This document shows positions 43,880-52,865 of a stretch of 64,000 nucleotides of DNA, in pieces. Under the pieces are notes generated by a model. It was not told where the DNA came from. It was given only the letters and a program-made list of their open reading frames with translations, and made no database searches. The DNA comes from Parvicella tangerina (GTDB taxonomy: Bacteria > Bacteroidota > Bacteroidia > Flavobacteriales_D > Parvicellaceae): positions 3,482,978 to 3,546,977 of the forward strand of contig NZ_OU015584.1 in NCBI RefSeq assembly GCF_907165195.1, read 5' to 3'. How positions within the stretch are numbered: the stretch's first letter is position 1; the number at the start of each line of letters is the position of its first letter. Position numbers and translations under genes: made by a program.

Positions 43880-44875
43880 TTACCCATTTGGCAATAGTAA
43901 AAGAACACCTAAAAGAACCAATACTATTTGGATTAAGTGAACTACAAAACCAAACATCAGCACCTTTCTACCCGAATGGTAAAGCGTCTTGAAACTTGTC
44001 TTAAACCCAATCGCAGCCATAGCTATTGCCAACAACCATTTACCTGATGTTTCAACACTTTTCAGTGCATCTGCAGGAACATCTACAAAAGAGACAAACA
44101 ACGTAACTGCAATGAACGCCCATAAGTACAAGGGGAGTTTAAAGAACTCTATGATCGACTTCGGTTTTGTTTCACTCGTCATCACATTAAATAACAAAAC
44201 AGCAGGAGCTAACATGGCAACTCTCAACATTTTGATCGTAACCGCCATTTTGCCAACGTCTTCACTGATGGAATAGCCAGCTCCAGCAACGTTTCCAACA
44301 CTGTGTAGTGTACCACCAGTTAACAAAGCCATTTGCTGATCACCGATGGTTACTACCGAATTAACCAACGGCCAAAAAAACATAAAAATAGCACCAATCA
44401 AACTGACTACTGCCAGTGCAATCCCAATATCATTTTTATCCTTTGCAACGGTTGGTGCAACAGCCGCAATTGCTGAGGACCCGCAGATGGTGGTACCGAA
44501 CCCCGTTAACAAACCTCCTGACTTCGGACAGTTCATCTTTTTAGACAACCCAACCGTTACGAATAGCATTCCTAGCACCATTCCTACAATAATCACAATG
44601 GTTTCCCACCCTAAATCACCGATATCATCAACGCTTAAACCACATGCTAAAAGGACGATAGAAAACTCTAGAACCTTGGAGCCGCTAAAATCAATTCCTT
44701 TTTTGTATTTACTCGTCCAATCCGTGAGGTTACCGATGATCATTCCCAGCAGCAAAGCAATTAGAACAGCATTGAAACCGGGGATATAAGGCGCGACAAG
44801 AATACCGACAACCGCCACAGTAACCGAAAGCACAAAACCAGGTAAAATCTTCGATATTTTCTCTTTGTTGATCAC
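43880..44875 (-). CDS. YeiH/UPF0324 family putative sulfate exporter
   Basis: 331 residues, about ten transmembrane helices, with the family features TGFGTTICGSSAIAAVAPTV and LTGGTLHSVGNVAGAGYSIS. Members are annotated as putative sulfate or sulfite-related exporters; the substrate is not established. The start is a GTG at 44875; no in-frame ATG lies upstream. Divergent from rmuC, with a 14-bp perfect palindrome in between. Confidence 0.85.
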   Translation of the reverse strand: MINKEKISKILPGFVLSVTVAVVGILVAPYIPGFNAVLIALLLGMIIGNLTDWTSKYKKGIDFSGSKVLEFSIVLLACGLSVDDIGDLGWETIVIIVGMVLGMLFVTVGLSKKMNCPKSGGLLTGFGTTICGSSAIAAVAPTVAKDKNDIGIALAVVSLIGAIFMFFWPLVNSVVTIGDQQMALLTGGTLHSVGNVAGAGYSISEDVGKMAVTIKMLRVAMLAPAVLLFNVMTSETKPKSIIEFFKLPLYLWAFIAVTLFVSFVDVPADALKSVETSGKWLLAIAMAAIGFKTSFKTLYHSGRKVLMFGFVVHLIQIVLVLLGVLLLLPNG

Positions 44876-44912
44876 AAAAACATGAAAGTAGTTCTTCTCA
44901 CATCCAAAAAAT

Positions 44913-44926
44913 GTAACAATTGTTAC
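44913..44926. promoter_or_regulatory. Perfect 14-bp palindrome between yeiH-like gene and rmuC
   Basis: GTAACAATTGTTAC, symmetric around AATT (GTAAC-N4-GTTAC). It sits 38 bases upstream of the exporter GTG and 56 upstream of the rmuC ATG. The form resembles Crp/Fnr-family sites. Confidence 0.5.
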
Positions 44927-44981
44927 TTCGTATGATTTTTACGTACTAACACCGTATCTTCGCAGTAAAGATATTTGATTC

Positions 44982-46346
44982 ATGGAAATTCTCTTTCTGG
45001 TAATAGGTGTTATTCTGGGTACGATTATAGGCTTTTTAATCGGTAAATCAAAGCAAGGAAGCTCAAACAATGAACATACTGACCAAGCCAATCTTGTGCA
45101 GAAGTTAGAGGCTATTCAGATGGAAAATCGTGAGTTGAGCGTTTCTAAAGGAGAATTAGCAAAGGAGCGGGAGATTTTATCTCAGCGTAACTCCTCGATT
45201 GAAGAAGAGCTTAAAGACCTGCGCAATTCCTATTCAATGGAAAAAGAAAAAAACGCCACACTCCTTGAGAAGCAAAAGAACCTAGAAGAGTTGTTGGTTA
45301 AGCAGAAGGAAGAACTCACTGCTGTTCAAGAAAAATTCACGAAAGAATTTGAATTGATCGCAACCAAAATTCTTGATCAAAAAAGCAAAGTATTTAAGGA
45401 GGAAAATAAAGAATCTATTGGAGAGTTACTCAATCCACTTAAAGAGCGCATCAAGGAGTTTCAGGAAAAAGTAGAAAAAACGAATGAAGAGGGAGTAAAA
45501 AGGAACTCTGTCCTTTCCGAACAGATCAAACAGTTGAGAGATCTTAATCAGGAGATCACAGAAGAAACGAAAAGTTTAACAAAAGCCTTGAGAGGGGATT
45601 CTAAAACTCAAGGTAATTGGGGAGAATTACAATTGGAGGCAATTCTCGAAAAGGCCGGTCTTCAAAAAGATGTTCACTACTCCAAAGAGAGCAACTTAAA
45701 GACCGAAGACGGCAGTAACCAACGCTTAGATTACATCATCAACTTGCCGGATGGCAAAAATCTTATTTTGGATTCCAAAGTGTCGCTTACGGCCTACAGT
45801 AAGTATTTTGACACAGAAGATGAAGAAGAACGTGCGAAAAACCTTAAACAGCATTTAGACAGTATCAATGTGCATATTAAGTCGCTTTCAGACAAGGATT
45901 ACCATAAGTTATATGGCATCAATCCACCTGATTATGTCTTAATGTTTATCGCCAATGAACCTGCTCTCACCATGGCTCTTCGTGAAGACCCGAGTATCTA
46001 TGAAAAGGCTTTATCTAAAAACTTGGTATTGGTGAGCACCACAACATTGTTAGCCACACTTCGAACAATTTCTTATATCTGGAAGCAAGATCTGCAGAAT
46101 AAAAACGCTGAAGAAATAGCCAGACAAGCCGCCAACTTATACGATAAATTCGTTGGATTTACGGACGACATCTTAAAACTAGGAGCTCAGTTGAAAACGG
46201 CCACTGGCACCTATGAAGAAGCAGCAAAAAAACTCTATGAAGGTAGGGGCAATCTTGTGAAGCGCGCAGAAGACCTTAAAAAACTGGGGGTTAACCCTTC
46301 AAAGGATGTCGACAATCGTTTAGTGGAGCGATCTAAGGAAGATTAA
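44982..46346 (+). CDS. rmuC: DNA recombination protein RmuC homologue
   Basis: 454 residues: an N-terminal membrane helix (MEILFLVIGVILGTIIGFLIG), a long Glu/Lys coiled coil (about 30-190), and the RmuC domain (about 205-400) with KALRGDSKTQGNWGELQLEAILEKAGL, LPDGKNLILDSKVSLTAYSKY and the nuclease-like core. RmuC limits recombination at short inverted repeats. Full length. The upstream TATCTTCG (44955-44962) is one base off the -7 consensus. Confidence 0.93.
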   Translation: MEILFLVIGVILGTIIGFLIGKSKQGSSNNEHTDQANLVQKLEAIQMENRELSVSKGELAKEREILSQRNSSIEEELKDLRNSYSMEKEKNATLLEKQKNLEELLVKQKEELTAVQEKFTKEFELIATKILDQKSKVFKEENKESIGELLNPLKERIKEFQEKVEKTNEEGVKRNSVLSEQIKQLRDLNQEITEETKSLTKALRGDSKTQGNWGELQLEAILEKAGLQKDVHYSKESNLKTEDGSNQRLDYIINLPDGKNLILDSKVSLTAYSKYFDTEDEEERAKNLKQHLDSINVHIKSLSDKDYHKLYGINPPDYVLMFIANEPALTMALREDPSIYEKALSKNLVLVSTTTLLATLRTISYIWKQDLQNKNAEEIARQAANLYDKFVGFTDDILKLGAQLKTATGTYEEAAKKLYEGRGNLVKRAEDLKKLGVNPSKDVDNRLVERSKED

Positions 46347-46377
46347 TAATTCAGTCTGCCAGTTAATTGAATAGTTC

Positions 46378-46385
46378 TAATTTTG
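46378..46385 (+). promoter_or_regulatory. -7 element for the SUMF1-type gene
   Basis: TAATTTTG, exact TAnnTTTG match, 21 bases before the GTG at 46407; no clear -33 TTG. Confidence 0.35.
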
Positions 46386-46406
46386 GCTGCGTAAAATTTT
46401 GATCAG

Positions 46407-47477
46407 GTGATTAAAAACTTATTAATGCTTTTGCTTTGCTTATTTAGTTTAAGCCAATCAAACCTTGCTCAAAGAGGTAAAAAGGGAGAACTAGTAGGGG
46501 TGTTAACCTCATTAGAACTTCCAGATTTTCAGTCGAAAAAAGTTCCTAAAGACATCAGACCATACGTTGAGAATATGATTTACATTCCTGCGGGGGTTTT
46601 TAACATGGGCGATGATTTAGATACGAATGCCAGATTTTACTCCAAACGAGTATCAACAGTAGCTTCATTTTTTTTAAGTAAAACAGAAATACCCAACTGG
46701 TTGTATCGTGAGTTTTGTCAAGTAATGATAGATTCTCTCGGTATGGACTCGGCACACCTTTTTCTTCCAGATACGCTTTGCTGGTTGGAAAATGAATCTC
46801 CTTACACGGAACCTATGGCATCATACTATTTTAGTCATCCTGCATACGATAATTACCCTGTGGTTGGAGTAAACTATTTGCAAACCGTACTATTTTGTGA
46901 TTGGCTTACGGACAAAGTTCAAAAAGGACTTTCAAAAGACTCTAAAACCAAGGGCTGGGCAAAGATGATTTCATTTAGGCTTCCTAACGAATCAGAATGG
47001 GAATATGCTGCTAGGGGTGGACTCGATATTTCGGCATATCCCTGGGGTGAATCTTATTACGTCTATAATGATGGAGGCTATACTCCTAAAGCTAACTGCG
47101 GAGCGATTATAGACACTTTAGGGCACATTGTTCTACCAGCCGATCATGACGGTTATCGATATACAAGCGATATAAGCAGTTTCTCTCCCAATGGCTATGG
47201 CTTATACAATATGAGCGGAAACGTTGCCGAGTGGACTTTGGACATTTACAATCCATACGCGAGTATTTTTGATTACGATCTTAATCCAACATTCTATCGT
47301 GACACGCTTTCTCCAAAAGACTCTGTGAGTCGTGTAGTCAAAGGAGGGTCTTTTGAAGATCTACCCTATTTCCTGTCATGTGGAGTGAGAAAAGGCATAA
47401 TGGCTTACACGCAGTCTAAATCGATAGGGTTTAGTGTCGCGATAACCATTTTTCAATACGCTTCTCAAGACTTGTAA
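46407..47477 (+). CDS. Exported SUMF1-domain protein, GldJ/GldK-like
   Basis: 356 residues starting at GTG, with signal peptide (MIKNLLMLLLCLFSLSQSNLAQ). The formylglycine-generating-enzyme (SUMF1) fold is clear: NMIYIPAGVFNMGDD, FFLSKTEIPNWLYREFC, FRLPNESEWEYAARGGL, YPWGESYY, GYGLYNMSGNVAEWTLD and RVVKGGSFEDLPYFLSCGVRK. The paired active-site Cys of true formylglycine-generating enzymes is not conserved, and the ending resembles gliding proteins GldJ/GldK. It is likely a structural component at the periplasm or outer membrane. No other gld gene adjoins, so it may be a stand-alone paralogue. Confidence 0.75.
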   Translation: MIKNLLMLLLCLFSLSQSNLAQRGKKGELVGVLTSLELPDFQSKKVPKDIRPYVENMIYIPAGVFNMGDDLDTNARFYSKRVSTVASFFLSKTEIPNWLYREFCQVMIDSLGMDSAHLFLPDTLCWLENESPYTEPMASYYFSHPAYDNYPVVGVNYLQTVLFCDWLTDKVQKGLSKDSKTKGWAKMISFRLPNESEWEYAARGGLDISAYPWGESYYVYNDGGYTPKANCGAIIDTLGHIVLPADHDGYRYTSDISSFSPNGYGLYNMSGNVAEWTLDIYNPYASIFDYDLNPTFYRDTLSPKDSVSRVVKGGSFEDLPYFLSCGVRKGIMAYTQSKSIGFSVAITIFQYASQDL

Positions 47478-47482
47478 AAATA

Positions 47483-47866
47483 TTACTCCTTAAGCTTCTC
47501 GACAAATTTCATAGAAATGGAATTCACACAATGTCTGGTGTTCTTTTCTGTAAATCCTTCGCCCTCAAAAACATGACCTAAATGCCCTTTACACCTGGCA
47601 CAGACAATCTCTGTTCTACGTCCATCTGCATCTGGCACCCGTTCAACATGGCCTTCGATTTCGTCATCAAAACTTGGCCATCCACAGTGTGAGTTAAATT
47701 TCGAATCAGAAGTATAGAGAGGATAATCACACTGTTTACAGAGGTAATAACCTTTCTCCTTATGATCAGTGTACTCACCAGTAAAAGGCCTCTCTGTGCC
47801 TTTATCCAGGATCACTTTTTTCTCAAAGTCATTCAGTTCATTTAATTTGAAATTTTGTTCACTCAT
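47483..47866 (-). CDS. msrB: Peptide-methionine (R)-S-oxide reductase
   Basis: Repairs oxidised methionine (R form) in proteins. 127 residues with the four zinc Cys in CKQCDYPLY and [19 protein letters not shown], and the catalytic Cys in [11 protein letters not shown]. No signal peptide, so cytoplasmic. Starts 2 bases after the acyltransferase gene, in one transcript with it. Adds to the oxidative-defence genes of the window (SOD, glutathione peroxidase). Confidence 0.96.
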   Translation of the reverse strand: MSEQNFKLNELNDFEKKVILDKGTERPFTGEYTDHKEKGYYLCKQCDYPLYTSDSKFNSHCGWPSFDDEIEGHVERVPDADGRRTEIVCARCKGHLGHVFEGEGFTEKNTRHCVNSISMKFVEKLKE

Positions 47867-47868
47867 TG

Positions 47869-48678
47869 TTACACTATTTTACCGATTACGGGTATTCTTC
47901 CCTTTGACAACTTATTCATCTCTTCCTGCATTAATCTAACAACTTTCTCATTTAGTTGTTTTACAATATGAGGATTATCAGCATCATGAGGCAAGTACTT
48001 CTCAACTGAAATAGGCGGTAACACACTAATCGTAATCTGAGAAGGCAGCGGGAATTGCAATAATTTAAAATGTCCAAACTTAAATCCAAAAGGAAATGAC
48101 CAGTAGATTGGCCAGGTATGAATTTTAAACATTTTTGCCAATTGGTTTCGCTTTACCAATTGTTCTCCACTCGATAGCACAAATAAGGTTTCTCCACCAC
48201 CGATTCCAACAATTGGGAGAATAGGACATCCCGACCTAATTGCCAGTTTAATGTAGCCAGTGTGATCATAGAAATCAATCTTATTGCGCTCACTAAATGG
48301 CTTGGTGTTCTCTCTATCTCCACCGGGATAAACCGTTAATGCATTTCCTGCCTCTAGCGTTTCTAAGGCATTTTGGGGGTTTGCTTTAAGGATTCCAAAA
48401 TCCTTTTCAGTGAAATTGAAAACGGAAGTCAGTTGATGAAAAGCCTTATGGACTAGAACAGTCATTGGAGGCTTGCCTTTTAACGTATGGTATTTGCCCA
48501 ACCATAAATACGATTCTGGAATAAAATATACACCCAAGTGATTTCCGACCCCAATGAATGGTTTATCAGGAATATTCTCCAGACCCTTATATTTTGCCCG
48601 AAAGTACTTTTCAATAACGGGCAAAAGGAGGTGACTTAGTTTTCTAGCTAACGGTTGGTGTAGTTTTTTTTGGGGCAT
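47869..48678 (-). CDS. PlsC-like lysophospholipid acyltransferase family protein
   Basis: 269 residues. Conserved blocks are [13 protein letters not shown] (in place of the classic NHxxxxD, the Asp at the usual position being Phe) and [30 protein letters not shown], followed by [18 protein letters not shown]. This matches the acyltransferase subfamily with a Gly-rich PGG block rather than canonical PlsC. It probably acylates a lipid or lysophospholipid at the inner membrane. It leads a two-gene operon with msrB and is divergent from the fusion gene at 48762. Confidence 0.75.
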   Translation of the reverse strand: MPQKKLHQPLARKLSHLLLPVIEKYFRAKYKGLENIPDKPFIGVGNHLGVYFIPESYLWLGKYHTLKGKPPMTVLVHKAFHQLTSVFNFTEKDFGILKANPQNALETLEAGNALTVYPGGDRENTKPFSERNKIDFYDHTGYIKLAIRSGCPILPIVGIGGGETLFVLSSGEQLVKRNQLAKMFKIHTWPIYWSFPFGFKFGHFKLLQFPLPSQITISVLPPISVEKYLPHDADNPHIVKQLNEKVVRLMQEEMNKLSKGRIPVIGKIV

Positions 48679-48724
48679 CTACGTTAAGAAGTCTTTAATT
48701 CAATCCACGTATCTAAATACATTT

Positions 48725-48741
48725 TATCTTTGTCAAAGGTA
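48725..48741. promoter_or_regulatory. Mirrored divergent -7 elements
   Basis: TATCTTTGTCAAAGGTA reads as an exact -7 element on both strands: TATCTTTG (plus, 48725-48732) and TACCTTTG (minus, 48741-48734), one base apart. The plus copy lies 29 bases before the fusion gene ATG (48762), the minus copy 55 bases before the acyltransferase ATG (48678). Confidence 0.5.
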
Positions 48742-48761
48742 ATGATATACCCATACACACC

Positions 48762-50567
48762 ATGGTTAACCAGTTAGAAAAAATAGTTCTACCCAAACTT
48801 ACTGAAGGCGAGCAATATGCAGCTCCAAAAACCGTCCACTTAAATAATCAGGCGGAATTCTCGGCAGCGGTTGGTATTGACTTTATTCAAACGGCAAATG
48901 AAGTCACAGGTAAAGGGAACAAATTTCTTGTAGGATTATCACACGGCATTTCACCTTCTGGTCCATATCAATATATTCTGGATCACTATGAAGAGATCAA
49001 TCATCCCGAATTGATCCATTACACCTTTGTTAACAGTAAGCTTCAACGTCAAAGAGGCCTCATAGAAGTAAAGGATGCTGTTGCCTTTGTGAAGGAATTG
49101 TTAAGAACAGAGAAAATAACTAAAGACCAGATTATAGGACGTTCTGTGGACAGGGATAACCTGGATGTCTACCGAAAGGGCATCAACAAACTGCTCAAGG
49201 ACTATTTCAAGCAATCAGAGAAAAGAGGTTTAGACTATGTTTTTTTAGCTTCTGACCCTAATGGCTTGGTTGCTGGAATTACAAGAGAATCTGAAGCCTT
49301 TGGAAGTAGTGAATTCGTTGTAAAAGTTACGGACACCAAAGAGCCAGAACTCACCTTTACGCCTCAATTTTTGACGCAGTCACATCGTATTGCTTTTCTT
49401 GCAACCAAGGCTGATAAAAGACGAGCCTTGGCTTGGTTGTACTACAAGTGGGCCACCCCAGATAAGAGTCCTGAATTTTTGCGTTTTATTGATGATGTGG
49501 AAGCAAGGATGACTGTTTTTGTGGATGACAGAGCACTTACCTGGCCACAGTTGATTCTTTCCAGAAGAACGGATTACGGGAGTACGACTATTAAAATCGA
49601 TATGGCCGAACCATTTTCGGTTTCTCAGAGTAAAAAGCCCGTTGTGCTCATGATTCATGGCTTTTTGGGACTTAACTCTTTCGATGCACTTTTATCTTTC
49701 TCTCCAGATGAGGAATATATTCCCGCAGCACTTCACTTCGGAACTATTCCTTACCAGCTGCCCATGTCTCAGTACTCTCAATTTGTAGTAGAGAACATTG
49801 ATTATGTAGTTGATTACTTCGGAAAGCACGGTCACCCAGTTTATATATTTGATCATTCGATGGCTAATATCTACATGCTTATGATCGAAGAACAGCTGCC
49901 CAAGCTTAACGGCATCAAACGCTACTTAAAAGGTCGAATTGCTTCAAACCCATTCTTTGGAAGTGAAGTTAAACATACCACAATCAACTTTCTTGACAAA
50001 GTATTACTACCAGGTAAGCTCAGCTTTTCAGATAGAATGGTCTTTAAGGCAAGTAGAAAAGCTATTGCACCACAGTCAAAATCATTCAACCGGGAAATGA
50101 GCATTCAGCTCAACAAGTGGTTGGTCAAAAAAGACAACATCATCACTGAAAAAGTTTGGATGGAGATCAAGAAAAGGGTGATTGCTATAGTAATGGACTT
50201 AGACAGTCTTCCTGAACTCAACCGTATACCTTTGACACATACGGTGATGAAACTTCCGATCAAACTTTTTGCTATTCAGATTCAATCAGCCTTAAGAGAA
50301 TCTAAACACCTGGATAATCTTGAAAAATTGAGCAACTACGAAAAATTCAAAATTCCAACATTGGTTCTAAAAAGCAGCATTGATCCTATTGCAAAGTTTG
50401 TTTACAAGCCCTATGAGTATACTGAAAATTGTACCATTTTGGACATCACCAACTATGATGAAAGGGATCTTTTTAAGGAGCATCTTTACTATTTAATACG
50501 ACCACAAACAACCATTAATGTTATCAGACAATTTGTAGAAGCTACAGAGGCTACACATGCTGATTAA
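48762..50567 (+). CDS. Fusion of a sugar-isomerase-like (NagB/6PGL) domain and an alpha/beta hydrolase
   Basis: 601 residues, cytoplasmic. Residues about 20-270 look like the NagB/6-phosphogluconolactonase/RpiA fold: GLSHGISPSGPYQY (58-71) at the place of the phosphate loop, and DYVFLASDPNGLVAGIT (158-174) at the place of the catalytic GxDGHIA loop but without its His. Residues about 290-600 are an alpha/beta hydrolase: VVLMIHGFLG (oxyanion loop) and FDHSMAN with nucleophile Ser366; the usual GxSxG is DHSMA. A catalytic His may lie in KEHLYYLIRP near 576. I know no characterised protein of this layout. Overlaps convergent recQ by 17 bases. Confidence 0.65.
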   Translation: MVNQLEKIVLPKLTEGEQYAAPKTVHLNNQAEFSAAVGIDFIQTANEVTGKGNKFLVGLSHGISPSGPYQYILDHYEEINHPELIHYTFVNSKLQRQRGLIEVKDAVAFVKELLRTEKITKDQIIGRSVDRDNLDVYRKGINKLLKDYFKQSEKRGLDYVFLASDPNGLVAGITRESEAFGSSEFVVKVTDTKEPELTFTPQFLTQSHRIAFLATKADKRRALAWLYYKWATPDKSPEFLRFIDDVEARMTVFVDDRALTWPQLILSRRTDYGSTTIKIDMAEPFSVSQSKKPVVLMIHGFLGLNSFDALLSFSPDEEYIPAALHFGTIPYQLPMSQYSQFVVENIDYVVDYFGKHGHPVYIFDHSMANIYMLMIEEQLPKLNGIKRYLKGRIASNPFFGSEVKHTTINFLDKVLLPGKLSFSDRMVFKASRKAIAPQSKSFNREMSIQLNKWLVKKDNIITEKVWMEIKKRVIAIVMDLDSLPELNRIPLTHTVMKLPIKLFAIQIQSALRESKHLDNLEKLSNYEKFKIPTLVLKSSIDPIAKFVYKPYEYTENCTILDITNYDERDLFKEHLYYLIRPQTTINVIRQFVEATEATHAD

Positions 50568-52659
50568 CTGGTGTTTCTAATATGGTCAAGGCTAATCTTA
50601 TCTGTCCGTAGGGAACTTCTTCGTTGAAATACTCAAAGTATGGTTTTAGTGCTTTCGAGTCCTTAATCTCTGAATATGCTTTTCTAACTTTATCTAGCAC
50701 ACCACTTTCCAGATACTGCTCAAGTTGTATTGGTTTTCCATCCGAATACAACTTGCTCAGATGGGAGAAGACAGTCGCTTCGTTTAACTTTCTTGACAAG
50801 GCAATCTCTTGAACAGACAAACCTTTTTTATAGAGTTCCCAGGTTTCTTGGTAAGTGTTCGCTTTCTTCTGTTTGCCTTCCTTCTCATAGTTGAGAATTG
50901 CATTCATGAACTGATCTCCATACTTCTCCAGCTTAGCTCTTCCCACACCATCAACAGCCAAAAACGCTTCATCATAAGTTGGCTTATCTTTCACCATTTC
51001 TTTAAGGGACGCATCATTAAACACAATGTAAGGTGGCACACCTTCTTCTTGAGCTATTTGCATCCGCAGCTTCCTGAGTTCCTGAAACAAGTCAGCTCCG
51101 TTCTTTCCTTCAGATTTTTGCTTCTTTTTAGGTTGATGAGAAACGGTCTTATCAACATTGTGTGCTAAAGTGACTTTTTTTCCATGAAACAATACTTGTT
51201 CTGAAAGCGAAGTAAGTTTAATCTTGTTACCATCATGAAAAGCAATCTCGCAATACCCTTGATTCAATAGTTGAACCATATACTGCGTCCAATCTTTCCA
51301 GGACACGTCTTTACCTACTCCATAGGTTTTGAGGTGCTGATATCCCCTCGAGAAGATATAAGCATTACTGGATCCACGCAAAAAATCAACAATATTCTGG
51401 ATGGTTTCTGCTTCTCTTAAACGCTTTATCGCTGACAAAGCTTTTTGTGCGATAACGGTTCCATCAAAGAGAGCAGGAGGACTTTTACAGTTGTCGCAGT
51501 TTCCGCAGTCTTCTTCCAAAGATTCTCCAAAATAACTCAGCAAAGCCTTTCTTCTACAATTGAAAGACTCCGCAAACTGCTGCATTCGGTCTAACTTAGC
51601 CAACTGAAGAGATTCATTACTTGTATTCTCGGCAAACTTTCTAAGTTGCATAACATCAGCAAAACTGTAGAACAGCAAGGTGTCTGAATCGAGTCCATCG
51701 CGCCCAGCTCTGCCAATTTCCTGATAATATCCTTCTATATTTTTTGGAAGGTTATAATGGATCACCCAACGGACATTTGACTTATCAATTCCCATTCCAA
51801 AAGCGATAGTCGCACACATTACTTCCACCTCATCATTGATAAATGCCTCTTGAGCATTTTCTCTAACATCTGCAGGCAATCCTGCATGATAGGCCAACGC
51901 ATTGACCCCAGAATCATTCAATTTCTCAGCCAAACGCTCCGTTGACTTCCTACTTAAACAATAAATAATTCCTGACTCTCCCTTACGCCTGCTAATAAAC
52001 GTCTTTATTTGCTTAATACGTTCCTGACCAGGCCGCACTTCTGAATAAAGATTGGGGCGATTGAAGGATGACACAAATCTGTTCGGATTTTTTAGATTGA
52101 GTTGTTTTACGATATCCTCTCTCGTTGCTTTATCAGCGGTAGCTGTAAGTGCTAACACAGGAGTATTGGGCAATCGTTGTTTCAAGTACCCCAGTTGGGT
52201 GTAGGCAGGCCTAAAGTCATGTCCCCAGGATGAAATACAGTGCGCTTCATCAATTGCAATCATTGAAATGTACTGTTCTTGAATCAAGTGATCGATATAA
52301 GTTAAGCTTTCTGGGGCTATATACAACAATTTGAGTGTGCCTGCTGTTATTTCATGCACAAGCCGTTGATGATCACTCTCACTTTTCGTGCTATTGATAA
52401 AGTCGGCTTTTATCCCATTCGCTTTCAAACCATCTACCTGATCTTTCATCAATGCAATAAGCGGAGAAATAACGATGGTCAACTTGTCAAAAACGAGTGC
52501 TGGCAATTGAAAACAGATGGATTTACCACCCCCGGTTGGCATTATTGCCAACGTATCATTTCCTGTTATTGCACTGCGAATGATATCCTCCTGATTCGGT
52601 CGGAAGTGCTCGAAACCGAAGTTAGCCTTCAGGATATGGTTTAAGTTCTCTTTATTCAA
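50551..52659 (-). CDS. recQ: ATP-dependent DNA helicase RecQ
   Basis: 702 residues. Helicase domains with Walker A MPTGGGKSICFQLPAL, DEAHCISSWGHDFRP and IGRAGRDGLDSDTLLFYS; the zinc module CRRKALLSYFGESLEEDCGNCDNC; an RQC winged helix; an HRDC domain (about 510-600), then a C-terminal extension with a helix-turn-helix pattern (GLSVQEIALSRKLNEATVFSHLSKLY). Acts in recombination and fork repair. An exact -7 element TAAGTTTG (52685-52678) lies 18 bases before the ATG. Confidence 0.96.
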   Translation of the reverse strand: MNKENLNHILKANFGFEHFRPNQEDIIRSAITGNDTLAIMPTGGGKSICFQLPALVFDKLTIVISPLIALMKDQVDGLKANGIKADFINSTKSESDHQRLVHEITAGTLKLLYIAPESLTYIDHLIQEQYISMIAIDEAHCISSWGHDFRPAYTQLGYLKQRLPNTPVLALTATADKATREDIVKQLNLKNPNRFVSSFNRPNLYSEVRPGQERIKQIKTFISRRKGESGIIYCLSRKSTERLAEKLNDSGVNALAYHAGLPADVRENAQEAFINDEVEVMCATIAFGMGIDKSNVRWVIHYNLPKNIEGYYQEIGRAGRDGLDSDTLLFYSFADVMQLRKFAENTSNESLQLAKLDRMQQFAESFNCRRKALLSYFGESLEEDCGNCDNCKSPPALFDGTVIAQKALSAIKRLREAETIQNIVDFLRGSSNAYIFSRGYQHLKTYGVGKDVSWKDWTQYMVQLLNQGYCEIAFHDGNKIKLTSLSEQVLFHGKKVTLAHNVDKTVSHQPKKKQKSEGKNGADLFQELRKLRMQIAQEEGVPPYIVFNDASLKEMVKDKPTYDEAFLAVDGVGRAKLEKYGDQFMNAILNYEKEGKQKKANTYQETWELYKKGLSVQEIALSRKLNEATVFSHLSKLYSDGKPIQLEQYLESGVLDKVRKAYSEIKDSKALKPYFEYFNEEVPYGQIRLALTILETPVNQHV

Positions 52660-52677
52660 GGTAGTATCTTTTTATTG

Positions 52678-52685
52678 CAAACTTA
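52678..52685 (-). promoter_or_regulatory. -7 element of recQ
   Basis: TAAGTTTG on the minus strand, an exact TAnnTTTG match, 18 bases before the recQ ATG at 52659; weak -33. Confidence 0.4.
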
Positions 52686-52806
52686 AAGGATCACAAGCAA
52701 CTACCTTATCAAGAAATGTTATTATTTGAAACAAGCTGAGTCATTGTGTTCAATTACAAAAGAAATTATAATAAACATCATATCCTTACACCAATGACGC
52801 AAACAT

Positions 52807-52865
52807 TCCCGAAAGTGTTCGGGACAGGCGACTCTGTTTGTTATTTTCGTTCGCTAAACGCGAAC
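52807..52865 (-). other. Two hairpins after the SpoIIE phosphatase gene
   Basis: TCCCGAA (52807-52813) pairs with TTCGGGA (52818-52824), and GTTCGC (52849-52854) pairs with GCGAAC (52860-52865) across the stop codon. Neither is followed by a U-run on the minus strand. It could be a structured 3' end or a remnant of a small dispersed repeat. Confidence 0.35.

Noticed and set aside
44346-44789. 147-codon plus-strand ORF inside the YeiH-like exporter gene
   Set aside because: Product is a low-complexity shadow of a hydrophobic membrane protein on the other strand.
46407-47477. Sulfatase-activating formylglycine-generating enzyme
   Set aside because: The active-site Cys pair is not conserved, and no sulfatase gene is nearby.
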